Below are positions 45,701 to 54,767 of a DNA stretch of 64,000 nucleotides, in pieces; the first letter of the stretch is position 1; each line of letters opens with the position of its first letter. The notes under the pieces are model-generated. The model had not been told where the DNA came from. It saw only the letters and a program-made list of their open reading frames with translations, and searched no databases. A program made the translations under genes and the position numbers. The stretch comes from Marinomonas polaris DSM 16579 (GTDB lineage Bacteria; Pseudomonadota; Gammaproteobacteria; Pseudomonadales; Marinomonadaceae), in NCBI RefSeq assembly GCF_900129155.1, contig NZ_FQVF01000005.1, positions 241,860 through 305,859 of the forward strand, in the 5' to 3' direction.

Positions 45701-46099
45701 TTATTTGATTTCTACACTTTCACGGCTGTTGCCAGCATCAAAGTATTCTTGGAATACTTTTGGTGTGCGGCCACGGCCAGTCCATTCGTGAGTCTCACCA
45801 GCTACTGTTAAGCGGTATTTAGGCTCAACAGTTTTGCCTTTTGTCGCGCCAGCTTTTGGAGTAGTTAGTAATGCTACTTCTTCCATTGTTAAGCCGCTTT
45901 TAGCGATTAGGTTTGCAATTTCTTCAGCGCGAGCAGATTTTAGTGCTTGCTCTGCGTCACGAGCCGCTTCTTCTTCTTTTGCTTTTTCAAGCGCATTGTT
46001 GAAGCCTGCAATTAGGTTTTCAAGTTGAGCAACGCTTAGCTCTTTTGCTGCTGCGCGTGCTTTTGCTTTATTGCCTGCTAATTCTAGTAATAAACTCAT
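45701..46099 (-). CDS. H-NS family nucleoid-associated protein
   Basis: A 132-residue DNA-binding protein. The N-terminal half is an Ala/Glu/Lys-rich helical oligomerisation region. The C-terminal domain has YRLTVAGETHEWTGRGRTPKVF, here within residues 95-116, which contains the H-NS core motif with an RGR minor-groove hook, followed by QEYFDAGNSRESVEI. It probably silences AT-rich DNA. It lies before a 379-base AT-rich region shared with tex, a likely site for self-binding. Confidence 0.9.
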   Translation of the reverse strand: MSLLLELAGNKAKARAAAKELSVAQLENLIAGFNNALEKAKEEEAARDAEQALKSARAEEIANLIAKSGLTMEEVALLTTPKAGATKGKTVEPKYRLTVAGETHEWTGRGRTPKVFQEYFDAGNSRESVEIK

Positions 46100-46478
46100 T
46101 GGTGTCCCCTATTTATCTGTTAAGAACTGATTGTCTCTGAATAACTAGTTGGTCCTGCACTGAAAAAATAGATCCGTCTTTTATGCTCAGTGGTATGTGT
46201 TAAAATTAATAAATTTGAAAATTCCATAAGATTGGAAAAAATAAAACGCTTTCTTAGGTTGATAGTGAATCTGAACCAGATGAAAAAAGTGTTTTATCTT
46301 ATGCTACAAATTCAATAATAATTCATACCGTAAAAAAACATTGAATTGATATCAGTACATTGTGATGTAATTTTATACTATTTCAAGTTTGTGTGTGGAT
46401 TTTAATAAAAAACAACCTAACATGCTAATCAAATAACGTGTTTAATCTGTTAGAAAAGTGTAAACAATAGGGTAATAA
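46100..46478. other. AT-rich divergent region between the H-NS-like gene and tex
   Basis: No gene in 379 bases of strongly AT-rich sequence. It holds an inverted repeat, ATAAAACGCTTT (46241-46252) and AAAGTGTTTTAT (46286-46297), 11 of 12 matched with a G-T pair at the mismatch. The region is a good candidate for H-NS autoregulation given its base composition and position (inference). Confidence 0.5.
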
Positions 46479-48641
46479 ATGAATTCCATATCAGATAACC
46501 TAAGCTTAGAGTTTTCTATATTAAAAAAATACAGCAATAATATTATTCAATTATTTGAAGAAGGTGCAACTGTTCCATTCATCGCTCGGTATAGAAAAGA
46601 AAATACAGGCGGCATGAGTGATCAGGATTTGCGATCTTTTTACGATAGATGGCAGTATTTAGTTGAATTAAAAAAGCGCAAAGAAAGCATTCTTGCGTTA
46701 TTAGCTGAAGATTCAAATGTCTCCGATTCCATAAGAAAAAAAATACAAAATGCCGTCTCTAAAAATGAGCTCGAGGACTTGTACTCGCCATTTAAGAAAA
46801 CCCGTAAGACAAAAGCAGATGAGGCTAGGGAGCAAGGGCTTCAGCCTTTAGCGGCTTTAGTATGGTCAGGCCAGCGCTCTGATACCTTGTCTGCAATTGA
46901 TGCATGGTGTAAGCAGAATAATATTGTAATATCGGCAGAGTCTGCTTTAGAGGGTGTAGCTGAAATATTGAATGAAGCTATTGCCAATGACAGTGATGTT
47001 CTAAAAAAAGGTCGTGCAGTATTGCTCAAAGATGGTCTTTTAACCAGTAGAGTTCTGCGAGGTAAAAAGGAGCAAGGTGAGAAATTCCGTGATTACTTTG
47101 ATTACCAAGAAGCGATAAATAAAGTGCCTTCTCATCGTTTGCTTGCTCTCTTTCGAGGAAAAAAAGAGTCGATATTAAAACTGAGTGTTTCTTTGAAGAA
47201 TGAGAAAAATTATCCTGACGTATTAATCTTTCCTCATCTTAATCAATTGCTTGATGCAAACTTACCAGAATCTCATCGAGTAACGCCTTTGCAGCGTAAG
47301 TATTTAAATCTGGCTTGGGAAAATAAACTTCTGCCAAAACTAGAAACCGATGTTCTTTCTCAATTGAAAGATCGAGCTGAAGAAGGTGCTATTCAGGTTT
47401 TTGCTGATAATCTACAAGATTTATTAATGGCTGCACCTGCAGGAGCGCATCGAGTATTAGGTGTTGATCCTGGTTTTCGCAACGGCGTTAAATTGGCGGT
47501 TATCGACGAGCAAGGTTCTTTGCTTGATCACGGTGTTATTTACCCTCATGGACCTCAGAATCGTACACAAGAAGCTAGCGCAATACTCTCTCAGCTGATT
47601 CACAAACATAATATTGGTTGGGTAGCGATTGGTAACGGTACTGCTTCACGAGAGACTGAAGCACTAGTAAGAGCGCTTATTACCGAATCGAATCTAGATT
47701 GTCGAGCTGTGGTGGTGAGTGAGGCTGGAGCTTCTGTATATTCTGCTTCACCAATAGCGATACTAGAATTTCCTGATTTAGATGTCACTATACGAGGAGC
47801 GGTATCTATTGCTCGTCGTTTTCAAGATCCGCTTGCTGAATTGGTGAAAATTGATCCTCAGGCTATTGGGGTTGGCCAATATCAGCATGACGTCAAAGTA
47901 ACCTTACTGTCTAAGTCGCTTGCAAACGTAGTAGAAGATTGTGTTAACCGCGTTGGCGTGGATATTAACCTCGCTTCGGTTTCTTTATTGTCTTACGTTT
48001 CTGGCTTAACCAGTCGCTTAGCGCAAAATATCGTGGATTACCGTCAGCAGAAAGGCCGAATCGAATCTAGAAGTGAGCTGTTAAAGATAAAAGGCATCGG
48101 AGATAAATGCTTCGAGCAGTGTGCTGGTTTTTTAAGAATACTAAATGGTAAAGAAGCATTAGATCAGTCTGGTGTGCATCCTGAATCCTACCCATTAGTT
48201 CAAAAAATGGCCGCGCAATTAAAGCTAAAAGCAAATGACTTGCTTAATAACAGTAGTGCTTTACAGCAGCTAAAGCAGTTAGCCCCAAGCTTTGTCCAAG
48301 CAGGAGATTTTACTTATACGGATATTCTTAATGAGCTTGCCAAGCCAGGTCGAGATCCACGTCCAGAGTTTCGTTATGCGTCTTTTGATCATAGCGTTCA
48401 AAAGCTTGAAGATGTGAAAGAAGGCATGACGTTAGAAGGCGTTGTGACTAACGTAGCGGCATTTGGTGCTTTTGTAGATTTGGGTGTGCATCAAGACGGA
48501 TTGATCCATATCTCGCAATTGGCAGATCGATTTGTTAAAGACCCAAGGGATTTAGTTCGAGTGGGGCAAGTGGTCAATGTTACAGTGTTAGAAGTTGACG
48601 TACAGCGTAAGCGCATTGCCCTGAAAGCTAATGGGCTTTGA
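46479..48641 (+). CDS. tex: Tex family RNA-binding transcription accessory protein
   Basis: A conserved nucleic-acid-binding protein with an Spt6-like architecture. Domains in order are an N-terminal helical region with GATVPFIARYRKENTGGMSD, a YqgF-like RNase H fold (HRVLGVDPGFRNGVKLAVID near residue 325), a helix-hairpin-helix part (LLSYVSGLTSRLAQNIV, LLKIKGIGDKCFEQCAGFLRI) and a C-terminal S1 domain (GMTLEGVVTNVAAFGAFVDLG). The 720 residues are about 50 shorter than many Tex proteins (770-785 from memory), with the S1 domain ending right at the C-terminus, so only the usual basic tail is missing. Confidence 0.95.
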   Translation: MNSISDNLSLEFSILKKYSNNIIQLFEEGATVPFIARYRKENTGGMSDQDLRSFYDRWQYLVELKKRKESILALLAEDSNVSDSIRKKIQNAVSKNELEDLYSPFKKTRKTKADEAREQGLQPLAALVWSGQRSDTLSAIDAWCKQNNIVISAESALEGVAEILNEAIANDSDVLKKGRAVLLKDGLLTSRVLRGKKEQGEKFRDYFDYQEAINKVPSHRLLALFRGKKESILKLSVSLKNEKNYPDVLIFPHLNQLLDANLPESHRVTPLQRKYLNLAWENKLLPKLETDVLSQLKDRAEEGAIQVFADNLQDLLMAAPAGAHRVLGVDPGFRNGVKLAVIDEQGSLLDHGVIYPHGPQNRTQEASAILSQLIHKHNIGWVAIGNGTASRETEALVRALITESNLDCRAVVVSEAGASVYSASPIAILEFPDLDVTIRGAVSIARRFQDPLAELVKIDPQAIGVGQYQHDVKVTLLSKSLANVVEDCVNRVGVDINLASVSLLSYVSGLTSRLAQNIVDYRQQKGRIESRSELLKIKGIGDKCFEQCAGFLRILNGKEALDQSGVHPESYPLVQKMAAQLKLKANDLLNNSSALQQLKQLAPSFVQAGDFTYTDILNELAKPGRDPRPEFRYASFDHSVQKLEDVKEGMTLEGVVTNVAAFGAFVDLGVHQDGLIHISQLADRFVKDPRDLVRVGQVVNVTVLEVDVQRKRIALKANGL

Positions 48642-48711
48642 TGCAATTCAATTGTTTGTTAGGGGATCCCGACAAGACTGTTGATATTTATGTTAGTTAG
48701 ATAATTTCCAC

Positions 48712-48749
48712 AAAAAAACCGATTATAAGACTCTAATCGGTTTTTTTTT
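48712..48749. terminator. Bidirectional terminator between tex and azoR
   Basis: AAAAAAACCGATTA (48712-48725) pairs with TAATCGGTTTTTTT (48734-48747), followed by more T. The arms suit both converging genes. Confidence 0.9.
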
Positions 48750-48792
48750 GAGTAACCAATAACATTAACTTAAAAGGGATTAAAAATTAATG

Positions 48793-49386
48793 TTAAACAG
48801 CTACTGCAATTTGTGATTTGGCTTGGTTGAAAGCTTCTTCACCTGGTGCGCCCATCGCTTGACCGCCAGCGATGAAAGTCTCTTTCACGTTTAGACCAAT
48901 GAAACCTAGGAATGTTTGGATATGTGGCACTTGGTGATCAACTGGAGCGCCAGCTAGGAAGCTACCACTTGCAGCAAAGATGTAAGCATCTTTGTTTACA
49001 AGGCCAACAGGTCCAGTTTCTGTGTATTTAAACGTACGGCCAGCACGAGCAATATAGTCAAAGTAAGACTTCAGCGTAGAAGGAATGCCGAAGTTGTACA
49101 TAGGAGCTGAAACGATCACTACGTCAGCAGCTTCTAGTTCAGTAATCAGTTCATCACCAATCGCAACAATAGCTTGTTGTTCAGCAGAACGGTTTTCTTC
49201 TGGAGTAAACAGTGCGCCTAATGTTTCGCCTGTGAAGTGAGGTAGTGGGTTCGCAGTTACATCGCGAGCAACGACTTTACCTTCTGGGTTTTTTGCCAAC
49301 CATTTTTCAACAAACTCGTTTGCTAGTTGACGTGATTTAGAGTTTTCGCCAGAAGCGCTAGAGTCGATACGTAGTAAAGTAGCCAT
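48793..49386 (-). CDS. azoR: FMN-dependent NADH-azoreductase
   Basis: Flavodoxin-like quinone/azo reductase. The 197 residues show the FMN phosphate loop IDSSASGENSKSRQLA at the N-terminus, then SAPMYNFGIPSTLKSYFDYIARAG, here within residues 94-117, and the ASGSFL segment. A good ribosome site (GAGGAGAAA) precedes the ATG. It is divergent from a LysR gene 168 bases away, a common arrangement in which the LysR protein controls the reductase (inference). Confidence 0.94.
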   Translation of the reverse strand: MATLLRIDSSASGENSKSRQLANEFVEKWLAKNPEGKVVARDVTANPLPHFTGETLGALFTPEENRSAEQQAIVAIGDELITELEAADVVIVSAPMYNFGIPSTLKSYFDYIARAGRTFKYTETGPVGLVNKDAYIFAASGSFLAGAPVDHQVPHIQTFLGFIGLNVKETFIAGGQAMGAPGEEAFNQAKSQIAVAV

Positions 49387-49554
49387 TGTAATAATTTCTC
49401 CTCGGTAATCTTAAGTGAGCCAAGATGGCCCGTCACTTGATAATGAGGCTATCTTATTACCAAGTAATTCGATTAAAAAGCGACATTTTTTGGAGATATT
49501 GATCGAAAAATACGATACATTAATTATCCATGTATTCTATATAAGAGAATTATC

Positions 49555-50475
49555 TTGAAAGCCCCGAGAGTAACGTTAGAGCAATGGCGCGTTTTGCAAT
49601 CTGTTGTGGACAAAGGTGGTTTTGCCCAAGCCGCAGAAGCACTCCATAAAAGCCAATCTTCAGTTAGCTACACAGTCGCAAAGCTTCAAGAGCAGCTAGG
49701 CTATCCGTTGCTGATTATCGAAGGGCGAAAAGCCAAACTTACTGAGCGCGGTGAAGTCTTGTTACGTCGTTCACGGCATTTATTAAAAGAAGCAGTAGAT
49801 CTAGAAGAGCTAGCTCACACACTTGGCCAAGGTTGGGAGCCTGAATTAGAATTAGTGGTCGATCAAGCCTTTCCAACACCGGCTTTGTTACGTGCCTTGC
49901 AAGCTTTTGAGCCACAAAGCCAAGGAACGCAAGTGCAATTAAAAGAAGCTGTATTAAGCGGAGGAGAAGAAGCACTACGAAAAGGCAGTCCAGACTTAGT
50001 GCTTAGCGCTATTGTTCCAAAAGGTTATTTGGCCGATCCCATTGTTGAAGTTGAAATGATCGCAGTAGCGGCTACGAGCCACCCTTTGCATCAAGAGGCG
50101 GATCCAATTAATAACGAGCGCTTGAGTCGAGAGCTACAGATCGTCATACGAGATTCAGCATCAGAAACCTCTATTGATGCGGGTTGGTTGGGCACCGACA
50201 GACGATGGACGGTATCGAGTGTGCAATCCGCTTTAGAAATAGTGACTAGCGGTATAGGCTTTGCGTGGCTACCAAAGGCAGATTTAGAATACGCCTTGCA
50301 AAGTGGAAAACTTAAAAAATTGAAATTGATTTCTGGTAGTGAGCGAAGTTTCCACATGTTTGCTATCTTTGGGAAAGGTGAACGAACAGGTCCAGCTACG
50401 AGGCTTCTAGTAGAACTCCTTCAAGCGGAGTGCAATGCTTGTCCAAGACGTTCAGCCATTCCGCCATTACCTTAG
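49555..50475 (+). CDS. LysR-family transcriptional regulator divergent from azoR
   Basis: A 306-residue LysR protein. The N-terminal winged HTH is visible as LEQWRVLQSVVDKGGFAQAAEALHKSQSSVSYTVAKLQEQLG, here at residues 8-49, followed by the substrate-binding domain. The start is TTG49555 with AAGAGA upstream; no in-frame ATG fits the conserved N-terminus. It probably regulates azoR and perhaps itself; the inducer is unknown. Its stop lies inside a convergent hairpin shared with the PPOX gene. Confidence 0.9.
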   Translation: MKAPRVTLEQWRVLQSVVDKGGFAQAAEALHKSQSSVSYTVAKLQEQLGYPLLIIEGRKAKLTERGEVLLRRSRHLLKEAVDLEELAHTLGQGWEPELELVVDQAFPTPALLRALQAFEPQSQGTQVQLKEAVLSGGEEALRKGSPDLVLSAIVPKGYLADPIVEVEMIAVAATSHPLHQEADPINNERLSRELQIVIRDSASETSIDAGWLGTDRRWTVSSVQSALEIVTSGIGFAWLPKADLEYALQSGKLKKLKLISGSERSFHMFAIFGKGERTGPATRLLVELLQAECNACPRRSAIPPLP

Positions 50476-50476
50476 A

Positions 50477-50499
50477 CCAAGCATCAACTTGATGCTTGG
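50477..50499. terminator. Convergent hairpin overlapping the PPOX gene stop
   Basis: A perfect 10-bp stem: CCAAGCATCA (50477-50486) and TGATGCTTGG (50490-50499) with a 3-base loop. The PPOX stop codon and its last residues are encoded in the stem. T-tracts are weak on both strands. Confidence 0.65.
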
Positions 50500-51044
50500 G
50501 TTTGATCTTGAATGATGTTCAAAAGTGAAGGCAGAAATGAACGTTCCACTTTATTTGTTTCGCTCCAAAGCTTTGCAACGGCAATGGCTTTGGGGCAATG
50601 AAAAAGTAATTTATGTACGCTTATTTTAACCACCAGTTTTGGCGGCTTATTATTTTCAACAAATAAATCTAGTGTTTCGTTATCTGAGTGTAGGCTAGCA
50701 GTGCCTTTTATACGCACAACTTCACCGATACCAGGAATCATAAAAAGTAGACCAACTTTTGGTCTTTCTACGATGTTTCTCAAACTATCTAAGCGATTGT
50801 TACCAGCCGTGTCTGCGAACGCTATGGTCTTTGAATCCAGCACTTTAACAAACCCCGCATCACCGCCACGAGGTGAAACATCTGCGAATCCATTCTTATC
50901 CGATGTTGACATGATAATAAAAGGACAGTGCTCTATGAAGGTGATTGAGTGTTGTTCTAGTTCATCAATCTCTTTTTTTAATGCTAAAGGATGTGCCTCG
51001 TTATAAAGCTCATCAAGTTGCTTCGGTTCGCTGATTTGACTCAT
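50484..51044 (-). CDS. PPOX-class (pyridoxamine phosphate oxidase-like) FMN-binding protein
   Basis: A 186-residue split-barrel flavoprotein of the pyridoxamine 5'-phosphate oxidase superfamily. Visible features are the strand CPFIIMSTSDKNGFADVSPRGG, here within residues 40-61, the IAFADTAGNNRLDSLRNI segment, LLFMIPGIGEVVRIKGTA and a C-terminal KLLFHCPKAI-A-KLW motif typical of the MSMEG_1061-like subgroup. The substrate is unknown. It is not PdxH: the length and the conserved C-terminal pattern differ. Confidence 0.85.
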   Translation of the reverse strand: MSQISEPKQLDELYNEAHPLALKKEIDELEQHSITFIEHCPFIIMSTSDKNGFADVSPRGGDAGFVKVLDSKTIAFADTAGNNRLDSLRNIVERPKVGLLFMIPGIGEVVRIKGTASLHSDNETLDLFVENNKPPKLVVKISVHKLLFHCPKAIAVAKLWSETNKVERSFLPSLLNIIQDQTQASS

Positions 51045-51070
51045 GCTAATCCTTTACTTTGGTGATGTGT

Positions 51071-51090
51071 AAACCATTTGATAATGGTTT
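51071..51090. other. Operator-like palindrome before the PPOX gene
   Basis: AAACCATT and AATGGTTT are perfect 8-base arms around TGAT, 27 bases before the PPOX start. It could fold as a terminator-like hairpin, but no upstream plus-strand transcript needs ending here, so an operator or leader hairpin is preferred. Confidence 0.4.
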
Positions 51091-51228
51091 TTATTAATAT
51101 TAAGGCGATATTTTATACTGGTAATGCCGTAATGTAACGCATCAACATCATATTGATTATTTCCTGACAATCTTTGTTTTTGCTTTGCCTAGAAGCGTTT
51201 AAAATCATCGATTTATGATTTTTTATAA

Positions 51229-51273
51229 AAATTGTCATTTTTTTTGTGACAATTTGGGTTGTGACGGTTTAGG
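51229..51273 (+). promoter_or_regulatory. Palindrome and tandem repeat before glmU
   Basis: AAATTGTCA (51229-51237) and TGACAATTT (51247-51255) are perfect inverted arms. They overlap a tandem pair, TTGTGACAATTTGGG (51244-51258) and TTGTGACGGTTTAGG (51259-51273), 12 of 15 identical. They end 64 bases before glmU and may be a regulator site; none was recognised. Confidence 0.5.
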
Positions 51274-51336
51274 CAAAAAGGTCTAATAGCTTTTATCAGT
51301 AATATTCATTATTTATTTAAAGACGCCAATTCAAGG

Positions 51337-52704
51337 ATGCTCATGACTCAGGACATCGTAATTCTTGCTGCCGGAAAGGGCAGCCGAATGAAATCAGCCT
51401 TTTCCAAGGTATTGCACAAAGTTGGCGGTATCGCCATGGTAAAACGAGTACTAACCACAGCAAGTACATTACCTGAATCAAAATTACATCTCGTTGTTGG
51501 CCACCAGGGTGAACAAGTCGAAGCAAATTGTCAGGACTTTTCAGCCAATATTGTTTGGCAAAATGATCCGCAAGGAACTGGTGATGCATTGCGTCGCGTT
51601 GCGCCTTTTCTTCAGGCTGATGGTGCGACATTAACTCTTTATGGTGATGTTCCGCTGATTCGTGCCAGTACATTAGAAAAAATGACTGCTCTGTCTAATT
51701 CCAATACCTTAGTTTTATTGACGATTTCTCTTGATAATCCAACTGGATACGGTCGGATTGTTCGCAACGAACAAGGCAAAGTGACAGCGATTGTTGAGCA
51801 AAAAGACGCTGCTGAAGACCAGCTTGCTATTAAAGAAGTGAACACCGGCATTTTGCTAGCGCCGAATAATCATCTACAAGGCTGGCTTGCAGCCTTAACG
51901 AATAATAACGCCCAAGGCGAATATTATTTGACCGATGTGATTGCTATGGCGGCACGTGATGGTGTGGATATTGTCACAGTGAACCCAGAAAACGAGGCCG
52001 AAGTGGCAGGCGTCAATGACCGAGTTCAGCTTGCCGCATTAGAGCGTGAGTTACAAAACCAGCAAGCCGTTAGCCTTATGCAAAATGGCGCGACCTTGCT
52101 TGACCCATCTCGCATTGATATTCGTGGAGAATTGACTACCGGTCACGATGTCATTATCGACGTGAACTGTATTTTTGAAGGTAAAGTAGTGTTGGGTACT
52201 GGTGTTGAAGTTGGGCCAAATTGCCATCTTAAAAACTGCACCATTGGCGACAATACTATTATTAAAAGCAACACGCTAATTGAAGAAAGCCAAGTTGGCG
52301 AAAATTGCGACATCGGTCCTTTTGCTCGATTACGTCCAGGCACACAGCTTGCTAATAAAGCCAAGATTGGCAACTTTGTTGAAACCAAGAAAGCCATTAT
52401 TGGTGAAGGCAGCAAGGTTAATCATTTAAGCTACATTGGCGATACAGAAATGGGTGCAAACGTGAACGTTGGCGCAGGCACCATTACCTGCAACTACGAT
52501 GGTGTAAATAAACATCTGACACAAGTGGCCGATAACGTCTTTATCGGTTCAAACACATCGTTAGTCGCACCAGTGCAAGTAGCAGAAGGTGCAATGATCG
52601 CTGCGGGTTCGACCATCACTAAACAAGTGGGCGTGAATCAATTGGCTTTCGCCAGAGCGCGACAAACCAACAAAGACAATTGGCCTCGTCCAATCAAAAA
52701 GTAA
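51337..52704 (+). CDS. glmU: Bifunctional GlcN-1-P acetyltransferase / GlcNAc-1-P uridylyltransferase
   Basis: Makes UDP-GlcNAc for peptidoglycan and LPS. The N-terminal nucleotidyltransferase has ILAAGKGSRMKS, QGTGDALRR and YGDVPL. The C-terminal left-handed beta-helix has hexapeptide repeats (IGDNTIIKSNTLIEESQVG) and the acetyltransferase residues in GNFVETKKA and NYDG. The 455 residues are standard. A second ATG two codons in (51343) is equally possible as the start, since the family begins near xxxDIVILAAGKG. glmS follows 139 bases later; GlmS and GlmU act in the same pathway. Confidence 0.97.
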   Translation: MLMTQDIVILAAGKGSRMKSAFSKVLHKVGGIAMVKRVLTTASTLPESKLHLVVGHQGEQVEANCQDFSANIVWQNDPQGTGDALRRVAPFLQADGATLTLYGDVPLIRASTLEKMTALSNSNTLVLLTISLDNPTGYGRIVRNEQGKVTAIVEQKDAAEDQLAIKEVNTGILLAPNNHLQGWLAALTNNNAQGEYYLTDVIAMAARDGVDIVTVNPENEAEVAGVNDRVQLAALERELQNQQAVSLMQNGATLLDPSRIDIRGELTTGHDVIIDVNCIFEGKVVLGTGVEVGPNCHLKNCTIGDNTIIKSNTLIEESQVGENCDIGPFARLRPGTQLANKAKIGNFVETKKAIIGEGSKVNHLSYIGDTEMGANVNVGAGTITCNYDGVNKHLTQVADNVFIGSNTSLVAPVQVAEGAMIAAGSTITKQVGVNQLAFARARQTNKDNWPRPIKK

Positions 52705-52843
52705 CGCTTTAGCTTTTAATCTATTAAACAGAATTTTACATATTAAACAGGAGAAGCGGCGAGTCATTAACTCGCTGTTTATCTCATCATATTTATTATT
52801 GTGTTGAGCTGAGCCTCGGCACAAACACGAAAAGGATTCTCTC

Positions 52844-54670
52844 ATGTGTGGAATAGTTGGCGCCATTGCGCGTCGTAACGTATCAAAAATTTTAATTGAA
52901 GGTCTTAGCCGTCTTGAATACCGTGGTTATGATTCTTCCGGTATTGCGATTAACAACGAAGAAGGTGTGTTTTCACACCGTGCCGTTGGCAAAGTTCAGG
53001 CATTAAAAGACAAATTCGAAGCAGAGCCACTAGATGGCAAAATGGGCATTGCTCACACACGTTGGGCCACTCATGGCAAGCCAACGGAAGCTAATGCACA
53101 TCCACACTTTTCAGGTAATGATCTTGCTCTGGTTCATAATGGCATCATTGAAAATCACGAACCATTACGTCGCGAATTAAAAGCCAAAGGTTATGAATTC
53201 AAATCCGAAACAGATACCGAAGTTATCGTTCACCTTATTCATGATGCGTTAAAAACACAGCCAGATTTGCTGAAAGCTGTGCAAACGACGTTAACGAAAC
53301 TACATGGCGCTTTTGCTATCGGAGTGGTGCAAAAAGACGATAACGATCGCTTTATTGCCGCACGTAAAGGCAGCCCGCTTGTAGTTGGTGTTGGTATTGA
53401 AGAAAACTTTGTCGCGTCAGATCAACTTGCATTATTGCATGTTACTGACCAGTTCATCTTTTTAGAAGAAGGCGACGTGGTTGAAGTAAGTCGTGATAAC
53501 GTGTCTATCTATGATGTAAAAGGCGAGTTGCAAGACCGTCCAATTAGCGTGTTTAACCACAACATCGACGCGACAGACAAAGGTGAATTTCGTCATTACA
53601 TGATGAAAGAAATCTACGAGCAACCTAAAGTGATCAGTGCTTGTCTAGAAGGTCGTATTAGTGAAACCAAGGTTCTTACTAGCTGCTTTGGTGCAGATTC
53701 TGCTTTCTTAAAAGAAGTGGAAAATGTACATATCGTTGCTTGTGGTACCAGTTATCATGCTGGCATGGTGGCAAAATACTGGATTGAAGATTTAGCTGGT
53801 TTGCCATGCAGTGTTGAAGTGGCAAGCGAATATCGATATCGCAAAGTGGCTGTGCCGAAGAAAACCTTGTTTTTGACCTTGTCACAGTCTGGCGAAACAG
53901 CGGATACACTGGCTGCGTTGCGTATGGCAAAAGAGCTGGGTTATTTAACGACTCTAGCTATCTGTAACGTCCCATCTAGTACGCTGGTACGTGAGTCAGC
54001 GCTTACTCTTCTTACCAATGCTGGCCCAGAAATCGGCGTAGCATCCACTAAAGCTTTTACCACTCAGCTGACTGCACTATTGATTACCAGTGTTGCTATT
54101 GCTGTAGAAAATGGTCTGTCAGCAGAAAGAGAAAAAGAGCTTGTGCAAGCTATGCGTTCATTACCTGCTTACGTGAATGCTGCTCTTTTAGAAGATGCTC
54201 ACATTAAGACTGTTGCGGATCGTTTTGCTAATAAGACCAATGCGCTATTTTTGGGACGTGGCACCATGTTCCCAATCGCGCTAGAAGGCTCATTGAAACT
54301 AAAAGAAATTTCTTACATTCATGCGGAGGCCTACCCAGCAGGTGAGCTAAAACACGGTCCATTGGCTTTGGTTGATGAGAATATGCCAATCATTGCACTG
54401 GTTCCACATAACGACATGTTGGATAAGCTTAAGTCTAATCTACAAGAAGTGGCGGCTCGCGGTGGCGAACTGTATGTTTTTGCCGACAAGGACACAGACC
54501 TGCATAACGAAGAAAATATCATCTTCACCGAAGTGCCAAAAGTAGACAGCATTCTAGAGCCGATTGTTCATACAATTCCGCTGCAGTTATTGTCTTACCA
54601 CGTTGCAGTCGTAAAAGGCACCGACGTAGATCAGCCTCGTAACCTAGCTAAATCGGTTACTGTGGAATAA
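52844..54670 (+). CDS. glmS: Glutamine--fructose-6-phosphate aminotransferase (isomerizing)
   Basis: Makes glucosamine-6-phosphate from fructose-6-phosphate and glutamine, feeding GlmM and GlmU. The N-terminal glutaminase starts MCGIVGA with nucleophile Cys2 exposed after Met removal; RWATHGKPTEANAHPH is present. Two SIS domains follow (ACGTSYHAGMVAKYW, LSQSGETADTLAALRMAK) and the C-terminal sequence ends DQPRNLAKSVTVE. The 608 residues fit the family. AAGGA precedes the ATG. No glmS ribozyme is expected or seen in this lineage. Confidence 0.98.
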   Translation: MCGIVGAIARRNVSKILIEGLSRLEYRGYDSSGIAINNEEGVFSHRAVGKVQALKDKFEAEPLDGKMGIAHTRWATHGKPTEANAHPHFSGNDLALVHNGIIENHEPLRRELKAKGYEFKSETDTEVIVHLIHDALKTQPDLLKAVQTTLTKLHGAFAIGVVQKDDNDRFIAARKGSPLVVGVGIEENFVASDQLALLHVTDQFIFLEEGDVVEVSRDNVSIYDVKGELQDRPISVFNHNIDATDKGEFRHYMMKEIYEQPKVISACLEGRISETKVLTSCFGADSAFLKEVENVHIVACGTSYHAGMVAKYWIEDLAGLPCSVEVASEYRYRKVAVPKKTLFLTLSQSGETADTLAALRMAKELGYLTTLAICNVPSSTLVRESALTLLTNAGPEIGVASTKAFTTQLTALLITSVAIAVENGLSAEREKELVQAMRSLPAYVNAALLEDAHIKTVADRFANKTNALFLGRGTMFPIALEGSLKLKEISYIHAEAYPAGELKHGPLALVDENMPIIALVPHNDMLDKLKSNLQEVAARGGELYVFADKDTDLHNEENIIFTEVPKVDSILEPIVHTIPLQLLSYHVAVVKGTDVDQPRNLAKSVTVE

Positions 54671-54680
54671 TTGATGATCT

Positions 54681-54727
54681 GAAATAAAAAAACCTAGCTA
54701 TGGAACATGAACGAAACATAGCTAGGT
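54681..54727 (-). terminator. Rho-independent terminator of ogl
   Basis: On the minus strand, ACCTAGCTATG and CATAGCTAGGT form a perfect 11-bp stem (54692-54702 with 54717-54727), followed by TTTTTTATTTC. It has no T-run on the plus strand, so it mainly serves ogl; glmS converges on it. Confidence 0.82.
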
Positions 54728-54767
54728 AAAGTTACACAGAGAGTAACGCGTTTAACAAGTCAGTGCT

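Noticed and set aside
52705..52843. glmS ribozyme
   Set aside because: Only 139 bases, no ribozyme-like pseudoknot pattern, and the element is known mainly from Gram-positive bacteria.
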